DNA of 64,000 nt from Lycium barbarum (GCF_019175385.1 NC_083345.1:11757205-11821204), one strand, 5' to 3'; counted from the stretch's first letter, positions 36,610-49,179 are shown. The notes: generated by a model from the sequence alone, not told the origin. Made by a program: numbers and translations.

Positions 36610-39600
36610 ATGGCAGTGAAACTAACAAAAACACAAAAGAAAGTTGCATACGATCAAAAATTGTGCAAATATCTCGATTTATTCAACCAAATTTTGATAG
36701 TCAATGCTGATAATGTTGGGTCAACACAGTTGCAAAATGTTCGAAAAGGGTTACGTGGAGAATCTGTTGTTCTTATGGGCAAAAATACAATGATGAAAAG
36801 ATCCGTAAGGATTCATGCAGAAAATACTGGCAACGATGGATTTCTGAGTCTCATTCCTCTCCTTGTGGTGAGTTCCTTAAAATTTAGAATAAATTTCATG
36901 ATTCCTTTTTTTTAGAGTTGTTGTTAATCTTACTAGCTAATGTTATTATAAGGTTTTGTTATGGCTTAAAAATATGCGGAGACAAGTACTTTGTCCTTGC
37001 ATCTGTTATGGTTATACTGTTTTATGATCGATTCAGCCTTAACTTTTTGTCATTCCATGTTTAATGGTTAATTTTCTGTTCAATTCAAAAGTCAAATTGA
37101 AATATGATATTAACCTGTTCCGGTTCAATTGGCAAGATTTTACTAACAACATTATCGAAGAAACTAAAATGTTTGTAGGTCTCAAAAAAGATTATAGTCT
37201 TAGATTTTATGTTTTATGTTATTTTTAGTTCACCTGTTTAGAAAAGTACTCTCCAAGAGATATGAAAATACTTTTTTCTCAAAGGATTTTTGGTAATACT
37301 TCAAGATTCATGTCACTTCAAATTGCGCTATTGAGAAAAGTTCCATACTTCAGGGATTTTTCTTTTTCTGTTTGAATATTTACATGAAGCTATGCTGTCT
37401 CTGCTTTTGATTTTTTCCTGCAAAATTAGTAGTCAAATGAGTATGATTTATTTTTAAGTTTCTAAATATCTTTCTTATCATTTACTATATATTAGGGGAA
37501 CGTTGGTTTGATCTTCACAAAGGGTGATCTAAAGGAAATAAACGAAGAAGTCGCAAAATACAAGGTAAAACATTCCCCAATTGTTGATATTTTTCTTTTA
37601 TTATATTATTGTGTAGTTTGTAGGTTTCTGCATCTTTAAAGTTAATACAAGGTTACATTATTTTCCCCTATAAATCCCTCATGTGTATTCCTTATATCAT
37701 ATATATCGCAAATACCTTCACAATCTCATCCTGTATGTTTTTTGCTGTACCTTGATATGTAGATTTCATAAAAATTCTACCTTGATCTGTTTCCCCCCCT
37801 AAATTGTCATATGTAGTTATGAGCAGATCTAAAATTGTTTAGTTTTGGTTCAGTTGCACCCATCATTTTTTGCTTGTACCATAGATGTAACATGCATATG
37901 TAAAATTTCTAGAAGGTATTACTCCCTCCATCCCAATTTATGTGATATAATTTGAATGAGCACGAAATTTAAGAAAAAAGAAAAACTTTTGAATCTATAT
38001 TTGTGTGGTCATAGGTCATCTCGTTAAGCGTAAAAGATAAAATTTAAAATTGAATTATTCTCAAATAAAGAAATGTATCATTCTTTTTTTAGACGGAATA
38101 AAGATGAAAGTTTATCACATAAATTAGGACACAGGGCATATGAATATCTTCAAGGAATGCAAAACCGAATTCATTACTTCCTGCTAAAAATATTTTACTC
38201 GCCTAATCGTAACATTTGGTAGCTATCACTATAAATACGTAGTGTATAATTAAGTGTATTTAAACTATACACGTTAGATAATAATTATATAGTACTTGAT
38301 TAGTCACTGTATACTAACTTAAATTTGTAAAACTCACTTTTTTAATTATTTAAATGTTTTGTCATTGCAAACAGATTGGAGCTCCCGCACGTGTTGGTTT
38401 GGTTGCTCCAGTTGATGTGATTGTCCCTCCTGGCAACACTGGCCTTGATCCTTCTCAAACTTCCTTCTTCCAGGTTTTTACTCTCATACAATTCTATATT
38501 TTACTTATACACATCATTGGAGGAGCTAGGATTTGTGTCAAGGGGTTCAAAAATATAAAGAAGCCATAAATGAAGAGCTAAGGTGGTTCAACGTCTACTC
38601 TATATACATAAAAAATAATATTTACCTTATATATACAGTGCAATTTTTGCCGAAGGGGGTTCAGATGAACCCCTAGGCTCTTACTAGGTCCGCCACTGAT
38701 ACACACTCATTGTATCGATGTATTTTAATCCGTTGTAACAGAGCTAACATGCTTTATTTTTCATGTTATATTATCTAACATTTTTATTAAGATGATTTGA
38801 TAGTTTAAAGATTATTTTATACCGGTCATTTGGTAGGAGGATAAGTTATCCTATGTAGATGAGATTTGGTGGGATAAGATGGATTACTAATCCCATCCTT
38901 TTTGTGGGATAATTTATCACACTTTTATCTCATGTAGATGGGATTGAATGGGATATCAAAGAGGTTATCCCACCAACCAAACATAGTATTAATTCCAATC
39001 CAATAATCCAGCCCATTCTATGCTCCTACCAAACGACTCTGTACAAGTTGAATTCTTATTTGCAAATTTTTTTTTTACGATACGTAGGTACTAAACATTC
39101 CCACCAAGATCAACAGGGGAACAGTCGAAATCGTAACACCGGTTGAACTAATCAAGAAAGGTGAAAAAGTGGGATCATCAGAAGCAGCCCTATTAGCCAA
39201 GCTTGGAATAAGGCCATTCTCTTATGGGCTTATAGTGGTTTCTGTTTATGATAATGGATCAGTATTCAGCCCAGAAGTTTTGGACCTAACTGAAGATGAT
39301 CTTGTTGAGAAATTTGCTACTGGAGTTTCAATGGTTACTACTTTGTCTTTGGCTGCTTCTTACCCTACACTTGCAGCTGCACCTCACATGTTCATCAATG
39401 GTTACAAGAATGTTTTGGCTGTGGCTGTTGAGAGTGAATATTCCTATCCACAAGCTGAACAAGTCAAGGAATATCTCAAGGTAATTCACTTCTTTGTCCG
39501 AATTTAAGTAATATACACTGTCAGTACAAATAAATTTTAACTCACTACTAAAAAAACGTGAAATGTCGACCTATGTTTCCATTGTGATCAACAGTATTGT

Positions 39601-40284
39601 TTGTTATCATTTTTATCAGATCACTAGTTACTTAGTTAGTGCTTAGATTTACCGATAAGTGACTTGATTATGTTGTTGGCATAGTACTTCAACGCCTTTT
39701 ATAGTGATACACCTGTTAAAAAAGATGGTACTACGTAGTATATTTATACAGGTTCAATCCTTTATAATTTTGGCACGAATCTTAAACTGGCAATGTGTAC
39801 TAGTATATTTCTTTTTCTCTATTTTTGTCTCCAAATACGTGGGTTTACTAACCTACGTACTGCCAATTAATTTATTGCTCTCCAAAATGTTTTATGATTA
39901 CATTATTATGGTACTATTTTCACTCCAGTTTTTTCTGGACCATCTACATATACGCTAACAGTGTAATCAAATTTTAACATGACTTCCCTTTCCATTTACC
40001 AGATTATTAACTAACTATACATGCTTAAATTCTATGTTGTGATGCAGCATTAAGTAAATCTTTTTCTTTTTCTTGTTAGTATTTGTTCTATACTTAACGC
40101 TGAATCTTTGTTCTTCGTTGCAAAATTACTGTAGGATCCTAGCAAGTTTGCAGTTGCAACTGCGACAGCTGTTGAATGTGCTGCTTCTCAAGGTGACGTT
40201 GTTGACACAAATCAGGATAAGAAGGAAGAAGCAGCTGAAGAATCTGAGGAAGAAGAAGCCTTGTTCGGTCTTTTTGACGATTAG
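36610..40284 (+). CDS. RPP0: 60S acidic ribosomal protein P0 (uL10), five exons
   Basis: P0 anchors P1/P2 dimers to form the ribosomal stalk that recruits translation GTPases. Exons are 36610-36867, 37496-37564, 38375-38473, 39088-39480 and 40135-40284. All junctions are GT-AG and in phase 0, giving 322 aa. Family motifs: [91 protein letters not shown]. It keeps the uL10 rRNA-binding and P1/P2-binding parts. Odd points: the N-terminal ~35 residues diverge ([19 protein letters not shown]). The tail lacks the Ala/Gly hinge and ends [12 protein letters not shown] rather than the usual SDDDMGF(S/G)LFD. It may be a divergent paralogue, but no lesion is seen. Introns 2 and 3 carry MITEs. Confidence 0.95.
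37922..38138. mobile_element. Stowaway-type MITE in P0 intron 2
   Basis: The ends are CTCCCTCCATCCCAATTTAT and, inverted, TGCCCTGTGTCCTAATTTAT, flanked by TA on both sides (37920-37921 and 38139-38140). CTCCCTCC ends and a TA target are typical of Tc1/mariner Stowaway MITEs. Size 217 bp. Confidence 0.88.
38515..38698. mobile_element. hAT-type MITE in P0 intron 3 (copy of 19937-20120)
   Basis: 184 bp, starting CATTGGAGGAGC and ending GGTCCGCCACTG. Flanks are ATACACAT (38507-38514) and ATACACAC (38699-38706), an 8 bp duplication with one mismatch. The interior matches the MITE upstream of CHS, including CAACGTCTACT and GAAGGGGGTTC. Confidence 0.9.
38825..39037. mobile_element. third MITE in P0 intron 3
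   Basis: 213 bp between inverted ends GTCATTTGGTAGGAG and CTCCTACCAAACGAC (one mismatch). The interior repeats GGGATAA/TTATCCC motifs in both orientations. Superfamily is not assigned; no target duplication was identified. It lies only ~50 bp before exon 4. Confidence 0.75.
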
Positions 40285-40795
40285 ATCAATTAATTTCTTA
40301 TGGTTTAGCATCAACAAACTTAATTACTACATTTTATGGTCTGTTTAATTATATTACTTGTTTTGATGACAATGCTTTTTATGTTTAATGACCTTCCAGA
40401 GATTTTACTATTTTTACGACATAGATTTCTAAAGTATTTAGATTTCTGGTTATCAAATGCACGTTTGTGCTAAATTTTGGTAGGTTGAAAGCGTTGCGGC
40501 AATAAGCTGTCAAACATTTGCATGAATCAAGATGGATAGACTAATTTGGGTTTGACTAATGTGTCATGATCCAATTCGCCAACTCAATTGTCATTTTTCA
40601 TTTATATATTTATTCTTCTGAATCTTTTAATTACCAACTTAAACTGACACAAGCATTTTTTTTAATATTATGAAAATATCTAACCAACCAAACCAAAAAA
40701 TTTTAAAACTGTGTCATATTTTAAAACCCAAGTTCAAGTTTGTTGTTTGCTTGGCAAATTGCAAGGCATGCATGTACCTCGTGATCTTTTTTTGG
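40285..40795. other. P0 3' UTR and intergenic DNA
   Basis: AT-rich; no coding region or recognised repeat. Confidence 0.6.
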
Positions 40796-41150
40796 CGCGG
40801 ATTATCCTTCTTTTGGGATGGTCTTTAATTTTTGCCCTTCAAATTAGTGGTCTTTAATTTTTGCCCTTCGCCTAATATCCTGAGGTTCTGGGTTTGAATT
40901 CAACTCAGTAAAAAAAAATAAAAAATCCCAAGGCAGAGTTTTGCATGTAAAACTCTGCCATAAGGCAGGGTTTTGCATGTAAAACTCTGCCATAAGGCAG
41001 GGTTTTGGCCTGAAGGTACAAACATTAATTGACTGCTGAAAATTCAAATTATTGTTTGGAACACTATGGAACTGCAACTTAGCTTTTCATCTTAGTGAAG
41101 TTGATAGTTAGAAGTCTGAGTCAATGTATATGCTGTTCTCCAGGGGCATC
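40796..41150. mobile_element. left arm of a foldback/MITE-like element split by the CACTA transposon
   Basis: GGTCTTTAATTTTTGCCC at about 40830 (repeated at about 40849) recurs inverted near 62763-62782, on the far side of the CACTA element. The two arms also share an A-rich stretch after CTCAGT and GCAAGG(C/T)AGAGTTT motifs in the same inverted order. The left arm carries a tandem of hairpins built on GCAGAGTTTTGCATG and its complement (40930-41005). The outer ends are approximate. Confidence 0.7.
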
Positions 41151-41189
41151 CACTACTAAAAAAACAGGGTTTTTAGACCAAATAATTTC

Positions 41190-41480
41190 GACCTCACTTT
41201 TTGGTCGAAAAGAAATCGACCACATGAGGTTGAAATTTTCAGTTTTTTTTTTTTTGGATTTCGACCTCACGTGGTCGATTTTTAAACGGAAAATAAAATT
41301 TCGACCGCATGAGGTTGAAACTTATTTTTGTACAAATAATAAATGAAAAAAACATTTTAAAAAATTTAATTATATAAATAAAACAATTAATTAAAAAAAA
41401 ACATATTTCGATTGCATGCGGTCGAAAATTAAATCACATTTGATCAAATCTGATTTAATTATTTCGACCGCACGCGGTCA
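41190..41480. repeat. left subterminal palindrome array of the CACTA element
   Basis: At least six TTCGACC/GGTCGAA half-sites or full palindromes occur near 41197, 41215, 41258, 41300, 41407 and 41463. Their core varies (CTCACTTTTT, CACATGAG, GCATGAG, GCACGCG). Confidence 0.85.
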
Positions 41481-41499
41481 AAATAATAAATTTGAAAAA

Positions 41500-41789
41500 T
41501 TTAATGTACTCCCCCAACATCAATCGTGCAATTCTCACCCCAAAAAATACCAAAACCTAATTTTATCCCAAAACTCCCACCCCCACCACACCCCTCCCCG
41601 CCGCCGACGCCCCATCCCCACCACTGCCTGTCCTCCGCCGCCGCCCTTGCTGTCCGCCAGGTACCTTCTTTAATTATTTATTTTTTGCATCTTTTATGAT
41701 ATATGTGGTAGTTCTAATTTCTTGGTCCTTCAACTTTTTTAGAGGGGGGAACCACAGAAGCAAGTTGACTGGTGATGTAGCTGGGGAGC
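41500..41789 (+). other. GC/Pro-rich putative exon and following intron in the CACTA left part
   Basis: 41560-41660 is C-rich and encodes a Pro/Arg-rich stretch (HTPPRRRRPIPTTACPPPPP). It is followed by CCAG/GTACCTTC at about 41659, a possible splice donor. A plausible acceptor (TTTTTTAGAG) lies at 41736-41744. This may be the 5' end of a captured or element gene. No homology is claimed. Confidence 0.4.
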
Positions 41790-41844
41790 TTAGTTGTTAT
41801 ATCCCGTATTTTTGAACGTCAGATTATTTGCTGAAGTGGGGCCC

Positions 41845-43353
41845 TGATGTACCGTGAATTTTAGCACATTTTATGCCTTTGTAACTAGACATGTTGCTTG
41901 ATTTTAAGTGTTTTTACATTGTTTCTTATGTTATTTTTGTGTTTTATAGGGTTGATTAACTAAGGATTGGAAATGAGAAGTAATGCTGAAAAAACGGACA
42001 AATTGGAGCTAAGCGACGCTCCGTAACTCATGTTACGGTCCGTACCTTTGAACCGTAACAGGGCCTGAATTTCCAGAAAGTTTTCATTGAAACCATCAGT
42101 GTTACGGTGGAGTGTTACGGTCCGTAACTAACATGTCACCGTCCGTAACATGTCACCGTAACATGAGCTAAATTTCCAGAGAGTTTCAATAAAACCTTCA
42201 GTGTTACGGTTTAGTGTTACGGTTCGTAACGCATGTTACGGTCCGTAACCCTTCACCGTAACATCATCCAAAATTCCAGAGAGTTGCCAAGTAATTGTCA
42301 CCACTTACGCTTCAGAAGGACGGACCGTAACACAGGGTACGGTCCGTCGCATGGTGGTCGTAACGTCAAAGTGGTCAAATGACAAAATGAAGGACGGACC
42401 GTAACCTGAGTTACGGTCCGTAACAATGCGGCGTAAGGGCATTTTTGTCCAGAAACTTGGCGCGATTTTTGGCTCTATAAATACATAATGTAGGGTTTTA
42501 ATTCAAAATTTCAGATTTTATTTTAGAGGCATAAACCCTAGGTTTTTAATCTTGAAGTGGTTGGAGCATTTAAGGCAACAACTTCACTCTCATTCCATCT
42601 TGTATTAGTATTGTAAGTGTATTATGTTAATCTTTAAGCTTTTTCTATCAAGAAACATTATGAGTAGCTAATTTCAATTCTAAGGTTGTGAATCCCATGA
42701 TGGGTATTATGTGAATGGGTTTCTATTATTGATATATGCATAATGGTTGTTGTTATTTATTCTATCTTTGAGTTGTAACGTTGGGTAATGATTGCAAGCA
42801 TTAGCCGAAGCCATTATATTGACTTTTCTTGGGAAAGAGAGTCAATATTGGTAAGATTGAATAACAATGACTCGAGGCGTTAACCCTCGTTTAATAGACT
42901 AACTTAGGAATAAGAATAAGTCTAAATTGGCATCATTGGTCGCTCTTCGATTGTAACTCTTTTATATTCGGAAGAATCATAAAGAGGAAATACTGCTTAA
43001 CTGTTGGGAAACATTAAGAAGTCCTTAAGAGACCAAGTGCATATTCATAGAACAACCATTAGAAGTATATCACTTTGAAACCTGAAGCATAATATCTAAT
43101 CAAATTGGGGAACACAACCTTAGTCTCTCTCTCTCACATTAATTACATTTTAAGTCAAAGTATTAAATTACATTATTCAACAATCAATTCAAACTATCCG
43201 GAATAGGATTAAAGCATCTAAAGACCGGTATCGCATACGATTAGTAATCTTTTCTCTCCATATTCCCTGTGGGATTCGACCCCAACCTTGTTGGGTTACT
43301 ATATTTGACAACGTCCGCTTTACGCCATTAATAGGTGTAATTTGAGCGTATCA
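41845..43353 (+). repeat. Athila 5' LTR
   Basis: 1509 bp, TGATGTACCGTG...TTTGAGCGTATCA. The palindrome array occupies about 42015-42435. CTCTATAAATACAT at about 42473 is a likely TATA box. It lacks a 31 bp palindrome unit found in the 3' LTR. Confidence 0.95.
42015..42435. repeat. GTTACGGTCCGTAAC palindrome array in the 5' LTR
   Basis: Many copies of GTTACGG(A/T)CCGTAAC and half-sites (GTTACGG, CCGTAAC) are spaced irregularly, separated by conserved phrases such as TTTCCAGA. The same array is in the 3' LTR at 54853-55305. Confidence 0.95.
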
Positions 43354-43358
43354 AATTT

Positions 43359-43375
43359 TGGCGCCGTTGCCGGGG
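43359..43375 (+). other. Athila primer binding site (tRNA-Asp type)
   Basis: TGGCGCCGTTGCCGGGG starts 5 bp after the 5' LTR. It is complementary to the 3' end of plant tRNA-Asp, as used by Athila-type elements (family knowledge). Confidence 0.85.
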
Positions 43376-43472
43376 AATACGGTTCAGAAATTACTAATTG
43401 TTGTGTACTATTCTTTAAAACTTTTTCTATTCCATCACACCTCGTTTGCTGTTTTAGTGAACCAGGTGAACA

Positions 43473-45149
43473 TGGCTGGAAGACCCCATCGCAATCAAGG
43501 GAACCAAGGGGGGATCCAAGTGAACCATCCTGCACCAGAAGAAGAGGAGGATGAGAATGTATTTGCAGAATTCATCGACGAAGCTGATTATGCTTCTGCT
43601 GTAGTTCCCCCGAGAACAGGAAATGCTAATTTCAAAATTGATAGTTCTATCTATCAGCTATTGAAACTTGAAGGCTATTTCCGAAATTCTTCGGAGGACT
43701 GTCCACTTCGACACCTAAAGAATTTCGTGCATGTATGTTCCCAACAATCTCAAGGTGGTGTTCCTGCTGATGCACTGCGACTGCGGGTTTTCAAATATTC
43801 ATTAGCTGGCCAAGCTAGGGAATGGTATGAAAAGCTCCCGAGCAATACTATTCATACCTGGAATGAGCTGGACAATATCTTTCTAAAAAAATGGTTCCCA
43901 CCCAGCAAAAAGGCTGAGCTTCAGGATAAGATTTTTGGGTTTAAACAACTTCCAGGGGAACAACTATATGCTGCATGGGAGAGGTTCAAATATTATCTAG
44001 CTCAATCTCCGAATCACGGATTTCCAGATGCAATTCTCACAGAGAAGTTCTACAAGGGGCTAGATACAATGAATCAAATAGCTGTCAACACTGCAGCTGG
44101 GGGATGCTTTATGGACAAAACCTTTGTCAACATCACCCGGTTGCTCGACAAGCTTACTACCCATAATCAAGCCTGACATTCGACTGATAGCGAATTCCTA
44201 TCATATGGTAGTCCCTCTGTGGCCGCGGTGGCCAAAGAAAATCATGAGCGAGATCATGCGTTCGCTCAACTGCAAACCACCGTGGATTTATTATCCAAAA
44301 GGCTTATGGAGAAAGAGGCCAAATGTGTAAATGTTATTGATGAGATGCCACCTCATGCTCCCGGAATGTATCAAGTTTCTGACGAAACTTATCTTGAGGG
44401 GCAGCCATAATATGAGGATGCGAATTATGTCAATAACTCGCAAGGGGGTTATCAACGGCAAAACTACCAAGGTTCCGGTAATCACCCATGGCAAAGGCCT
44501 CAACAAAATTACCAAGGACAGAATTATGGAAGAACTGATCAGGGTAATCCCAATCAAGGGAATTACAATAACAATAATTATGGCAACAAGAGCTCTAACC
44601 CCTACATTCCACCTAGGGGGCAAGCATCCAATTCCCAGCCATGGAAAGATAATTCAGCTACTAACTCTGCTGGTAACACGTCTAATGATTCTGCAGAACT
44701 GAAGAGTATGATGCAGAAAATGCTGATGAATCAAGACAGAACAGAGAGCACAATCAAGGGAATGTCCCAGGTCCAACTATCGCATTCAGAAGCTTGAAGC
44801 GCAATTCAGAGACCTTTCCCGAGAAGTGCATACTCCTCAACGGGGACAATTACCGAGTGATACAGTTCCTAATCCAAAAGGTAGTGGAGTGAACTCTGTG
44901 GAGAATGTACTTGCCATTAGCACCAGAAGTGGAAAAATACTTCAGGGTGACAATAAAAAGCCAATTGATCAGGAACCAATTGTTGAAAAAGAAGCGCAGC
45001 CTAATGTATTGGATGATATTGTCGAGGAAAAAGCAGGGGAGGAAGTCCCCATTGTAGTTGAAGAAGAGCTGAATCTTAATAAACCAAAGGAACCGGTGGA
45101 AAACCAGGAAAAGGGGAAGGCAAACTTTCCGGTGCTCTTCGCCCTTTGA
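43473..45149 (+). pseudogene. Athila gag, broken
   Basis: The frame from about 43473 encodes the retrotransposon gag core: LRVFKYSLAGQAREWYEKLP, WFPPSKKAELQDKIFGFKQL, LYAAWERFKYYLAQ and FYKGLDTMNQ. Stops interrupt the frame at 44174-44176 and 44408-44410, both with coding continuing in the same frame. A shift near 44790 moves to the frame of 44826-45149 (ISTRSGKIL, acidic linker). A second shift at about 45135 moves to the pol frame. Gag should package the element RNA; this copy cannot make it intact. The Asn/Gln/Gly-rich tail (44400-44640) is typical. Confidence 0.88.
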
Positions 45150-48100
45150 GCCAATTGTTCAAATCTTCACCACCTTTTCCTCAAAGGCTGGTGAGAAAAA
45201 CAGAAGATGAGAAGTGCTTGCGATTTTATGATCAACTCAAGCAGTTAACGATGAATTTTCCGTTCATGGATGTTGTCCAAGAAATACCTGGCTTTGCTAA
45301 GTATTTGAAGGACCTTTTAACAAAGAAGAAAAAAACATTGAAACATGACACTGTGGGCATCACTCACCGCGTTAGTGCCATTCTTTCCAAGACCACAGTG
45401 CAAAAGAGGGAAGATCCTGGAGCATTCACAATTCCATGCACCATAGGGCAGCAAAATTTTGCTAGGGCTTTATGTGATAACGGGGCTAGCATAAATCTTA
45501 TGCCCCTGGAAATTTTTATGAGATCAGGGTTAGCGATGCCGAGGCCAACTACCATGAGATTGCAGATGGCTGACAGATCGATAAAAAGGCCAGTGGGGGT
45601 AGTTGATGATGTACTGGTTCAAATCGGGAAATTCCTTCAGCCGGCAGATTTCGTGATTCTTGATTGTGCTATTGATCAAGAAATTCCTATTATTCTGGGA
45701 AGACCTTTCCTTGCCACGGGGAGAGCTCTTATGGATTCCGAGAAGCACGAAATAAAGTTCCGGGTGAACGATGAGGAGGTGACTTTCCACGCAAGCAGAG
45801 GTATGAAATTACCTAGTCCTTATCAAAGTATTTCAGTCATAAATTCTATTGATGAGGTGGATGATGCTGTGGAATTCAAAATGGAGGAAGAATGTTTGAG
45901 TGAAGCACTATCGGCCATCTTGGTAAATTTTGATGCTGAACAAATGGAGGAATATACTGAGACAATAAATGCACTCATCGGTCTGGGATCTTACTCTTAT
46001 GAGCCCAAGAAACTATCTCTTGATCTAGAGAAGCGAACAACTCCTCCAGCAAAACCCTCAATTATTGAGCCACCGAAGTTGGATCTCAAGCAACTTCCAG
46101 CTCATCTTAAATATGTGTTTCTTGAAACGAATGCCTCCCTCCCAGTTATTGTGTCATCACTTCTGAATGAGGGCCAAATCCAAAGACTCATCGAAGTATT
46201 GAGAAAGCATTTAAGAGCTTTGGGATGGACTATTGCAGACATCCGGGGGATTCCCGCCGGAATTTGTGAGCACCGACTACAGTTGGAGGAGGAAAGTTCG
46301 CCGAGTGTTGAGCATCAGCGAAGATTAAATCCACCGATGCAAGAGGTGGTGAAGAAGGAAATAATTAAGTGGTTAGATGCTGGGGTGGTCTACCCGATAG
46401 CCAACAGTCCATGGGTAAGCACAGTTCAGTGTGTGCCAAAGAAAGGGGGCATCACTGTTGTTCCTAACTCTAAAAATGAGTTGATTCCGACAAGGACTGT
46501 CACCGGTTGGAGAGTGTGTATGGACTATCGGAAGCTGAATACCGCATCTTGCAAGGACCACTTCCCTATGCCTTTTATTGATCAAATGCTTGATCGGCTA
46601 GCCGGAAGATCTTATTACTGTTTCTTGGATGGGTACTCAGGATACAACCAGATCAACATTGCGTTGGAAGACCAAGAAAAGACTACTTTCACTTGTCCCT
46701 ATGGGACATTCGCTTTCAGCCGGATGCCATTTGGTCTTTGCAATGCACCAGCTACCTTCCAAAGATGCATGATGTCCATATTCTCTGATATGGTTGAAAA
46801 CTTTCTTGAAGTTTTCATGGATGATTTCTCTGTGGTGGGAGATTCATTCGATGAATGTTTGGGTCATCTTGATCGGGTGCTGCAACGGTGTGAGGAAACC
46901 AACCTCGTGCTCAATTGGGAGAAGTGTCATTTTATGGTCAAGGAGGGCATTGTCCTTGGCCATAAGATTTCAGAAAAAGGGATTGAGGTTGATCAAGCTA
47001 AAATCGATGTGATTTCACAACTCCCTCCGCCCGTTTCAGTAAAAGGAGTTCGGAGTTTCTTGGGGCACGCCGGATTCTATAGAAGGTTTATCAAAGACTT
47101 CTCAAAAATTGCAAATCCCATGTGCAAACTCTTAGAAAAAGAATCCAAATTCAATTTTGATGAAAAGTGCATCAAGGCGTTTGACGAGTTGAAGCTGAAA
47201 TTAACCTCCGCACCGATTGTGGTGTCCCCAGATTGGTCACTTCCCTTTGAATTAATGTGTGACGCCAGCGGTCTTGCAATTGGTGCTGTGCTTGGTCAGC
47301 GACTAAACAAAATCCTACACCCAATTTATTATGCCAGCAAAACATTGAATGGAGCCCAGCTGAACTATACAGTAACGGAGCAAGAATTACTTGCTATTGT
47401 TTATGCTTTTGAAAAGTTCCGGGCTTATTTGTTGGGTGCCAAGGTAGTGGTTCACACTGACCATGCTGCATTGTGCTATTTGATGGCGAAAAAGGATGCT
47501 AAGCCTCGGTTGATAAGATGGGTGTTGTTGCTACAAGAATTTGACTTTGAAGTCAGAGACCGGAAAGGGTCAGAAAATCAAGTAGCTGACCATCTTTCCA
47601 GACTGGAAGCACCAGGGAGACCGAGTGATGTGCTAGATATTGATGACACTTTCCCGGATGAAAGAGTTTTGGTCATTGCCAATGATGTGGCACCATGGTA
47701 TGCCGATATTGCCAATTATTTGGTAACTGGCATCGTTCCTGAAGAGTTGAAGACATATCAAAAGAAGAAGTTCTTGAGAGACTGCCGACAGTATTGTTGG
47801 GATGAGCCTTACTTATTCAGAACGTGTGCTGACAATATGATCCGGAGATGTGTGGCGGAATCTGAGGTGATGGACATTTTGAAAGCTTTCCATGATTCTC
47901 CAGTTGGTGGACATCACAGTGGAAATCGAACAGCAGCCAAGGTGCTAGAGTGTGGCTACTACTGGCCAGCCATTTATCGTGATGTAAATATGTTGGCACG
48001 CTCTTGTGATAAATGCCAACGCCAAGGCACAATAGGTCGGAGGCATGAAACTCCGATGAACTTTGTTCTTGAGGTGGAGCTATTTGATGTATGGGGAATT

Positions 48101-48988
48101 GATTTTATGGGGCCCTTCGTGAGCTCCTACGGCCTGAAATACATTCTTGTCGCAGTGGATTATGTCTCCAAATGGGTGGAGGCGGTGGCCTTGCCTAACA
48201 ATGATGGTAGGAGAGTCAATGCGTTTTTCAAAAAGAACATCTTTACTAGATTTGGCACTCCTAGAGCTATTATTAGCGATGGTGGATCTCATTTCTGCAA
48301 TAAACCATTTGCTGATCTTCTTGAAAAATATGGCGTGCATCACAGGGTTGCCACTCCATATCATCCTCAGACGAGTGGTCAGGTTGAGGTCTCAAACGGA
48401 GAAATAAAAAGCATCTTGGCAAAGACGGTCAATGTGAATCGCACTGACTGGTCTAAAAAGTTGGATGATGCTTTATGGGCATATCGTACGGCATTCAAAA
48501 CGCCTATAGGGACTTCACCGTATAAGTTGGTATTTGGGAAAGCATGTCATTTGCCAATTGAGCTTGAGCATAAAGCCCTTTGGGCATTGAAAAAGCTGAA
48601 TATGAATTGGCATGAAGCAACCAAGCTGCGGTTGTTTCAAATCAACGAGATGGATGAATTTAGGAACAATGCCTATGAAAGTGCAACACTGTACAAGGAA
48701 AAGATGAAATACTATCATGACTTGAAGATCCTAAAAAAGGATTTTCAGCCAAAAGACTTGGTCTTGTTATACAATTCACGCCTGAAGTTCTTTCCAGGCA
48801 AGTTAAAGTCCCGTTGGTCTGGCCCTTTTGAAATTGTGAGTGTATCCCCAAATGGAAGCGTCATTGAGGTGAAATCCGAGGATGGCACTCGGACGTTTAA
48901 GGTGAATGCACAAAGAGTGAAGCATTACCATTGGTGTATTGATGATGGTAAGGTCGTGGATAGGTATCGTTTGAAATATGGCTCCTGA
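45146..48988 (+). CDS. Athila pol: protease, reverse transcriptase, RNase H, integrase (1280 aa ORF)
   Basis: This is one uninterrupted frame. The protease active-site region is at about residue 110 ([11 protein letters not shown]; Asn follows the catalytic Asp-type position where Leu/Thr is usual). Reverse transcriptase spans about 430-620, with VCMDYRKLN near 457 and the catalytic FMDDFSVV near 557. RNase H is at about 700-830 ([33 protein letters not shown]). The integrase zinc finger is HHSGNRTA...CDKCQRQG at about 910-950. The DDE core has [12 protein letters not shown] (about 982), ISDGGSHF (about 1043) and a Glu in [10 protein letters not shown]. The ATG at 45146 is only the first Met. 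The frame originally joined gag, and a one-base loss near 45135 now separates them. Pol looks intact but is not linked to an intact gag. Confidence 0.95.
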   Translation: MSQLFKSSPPFPQRLVRKTEDEKCLRFYDQLKQLTMNFPFMDVVQEIPGFAKYLKDLLTKKKKTLKHDTVGITHRVSAILSKTTVQKREDPGAFTIPCTIGQQNFARALCDNGASINLMPLEIFMRSGLAMPRPTTMRLQMADRSIKRPVGVVDDVLVQIGKFLQPADFVILDCAIDQEIPIILGRPFLATGRALMDSEKHEIKFRVNDEEVTFHASRGMKLPSPYQSISVINSIDEVDDAVEFKMEEECLSEALSAILVNFDAEQMEEYTETINALIGLGSYSYEPKKLSLDLEKRTTPPAKPSIIEPPKLDLKQLPAHLKYVFLETNASLPVIVSSLLNEGQIQRLIEVLRKHLRALGWTIADIRGIPAGICEHRLQLEEESSPSVEHQRRLNPPMQEVVKKEIIKWLDAGVVYPIANSPWVSTVQCVPKKGGITVVPNSKNELIPTRTVTGWRVCMDYRKLNTASCKDHFPMPFIDQMLDRLAGRSYYCFLDGYSGYNQINIALEDQEKTTFTCPYGTFAFSRMPFGLCNAPATFQRCMMSIFSDMVENFLEVFMDDFSVVGDSFDECLGHLDRVLQRCEETNLVLNWEKCHFMVKEGIVLGHKISEKGIEVDQAKIDVISQLPPPVSVKGVRSFLGHAGFYRRFIKDFSKIANPMCKLLEKESKFNFDEKCIKAFDELKLKLTSAPIVVSPDWSLPFELMCDASGLAIGAVLGQRLNKILHPIYYASKTLNGAQLNYTVTEQELLAIVYAFEKFRAYLLGAKVVVHTDHAALCYLMAKKDAKPRLIRWVLLLQEFDFEVRDRKGSENQVADHLSRLEAPGRPSDVLDIDDTFPDERVLVIANDVAPWYADIANYLVTGIVPEELKTYQKKKFLRDCRQYCWDEPYLFRTCADNMIRRCVAESEVMDILKAFHDSPVGGHHSGNRTAAKVLECGYYWPAIYRDVNMLARSCDKCQRQGTIGRRHETPMNFVLEVELFDVWGIDFMGPFVSSYGLKYILVAVDYVSKWVEAVALPNNDGRRVNAFFKKNIFTRFGTPRAIISDGGSHFCNKPFADLLEKYGVHHRVATPYHPQTSGQVEVSNGEIKSILAKTVNVNRTDWSKKLDDALWAYRTAFKTPIGTSPYKLVFGKACHLPIELEHKALWALKKLNMNWHEATKLRLFQINEMDEFRNNAYESATLYKEKMKYYHDLKILKKDFQPKDLVLLYNSRLKFFPGKLKSRWSGPFEIVSVSPNGSVIEVKSEDGTRTFKVNAQRVKHYHWCIDDGKVVDRYRLKYGS

Positions 48989-49179
48989 ACTCGAAAATGA
49001 GGTACCACGTCGAGCTGTGACGTTAAACCAAGCGCTGTGTGGGAGGCAACCCACATTTACCGCTTTGTAAGTAGTTTAAAGTTTGTATTGTCCTTGTATT
49101 CTTTTGTGTTGTTGATGTGCTAATGTGATGGGATTTTGAGAACTGAAGGGACGAAATAACTGCTGAATGATTCAAGGCG

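Noticed and set aside
42015..42435. CRISPR-like array of regularly repeated palindromes
   Set aside because: Spacing is irregular, spacers are themselves repeated, there are no cas genes, and the host is a plant. The arrays are part of an LTR retrotransposon.
48080..48364. Minus-strand frames inside the Athila pol
   Set aside because: Shadows of the pol coding frame with no domain of their own.
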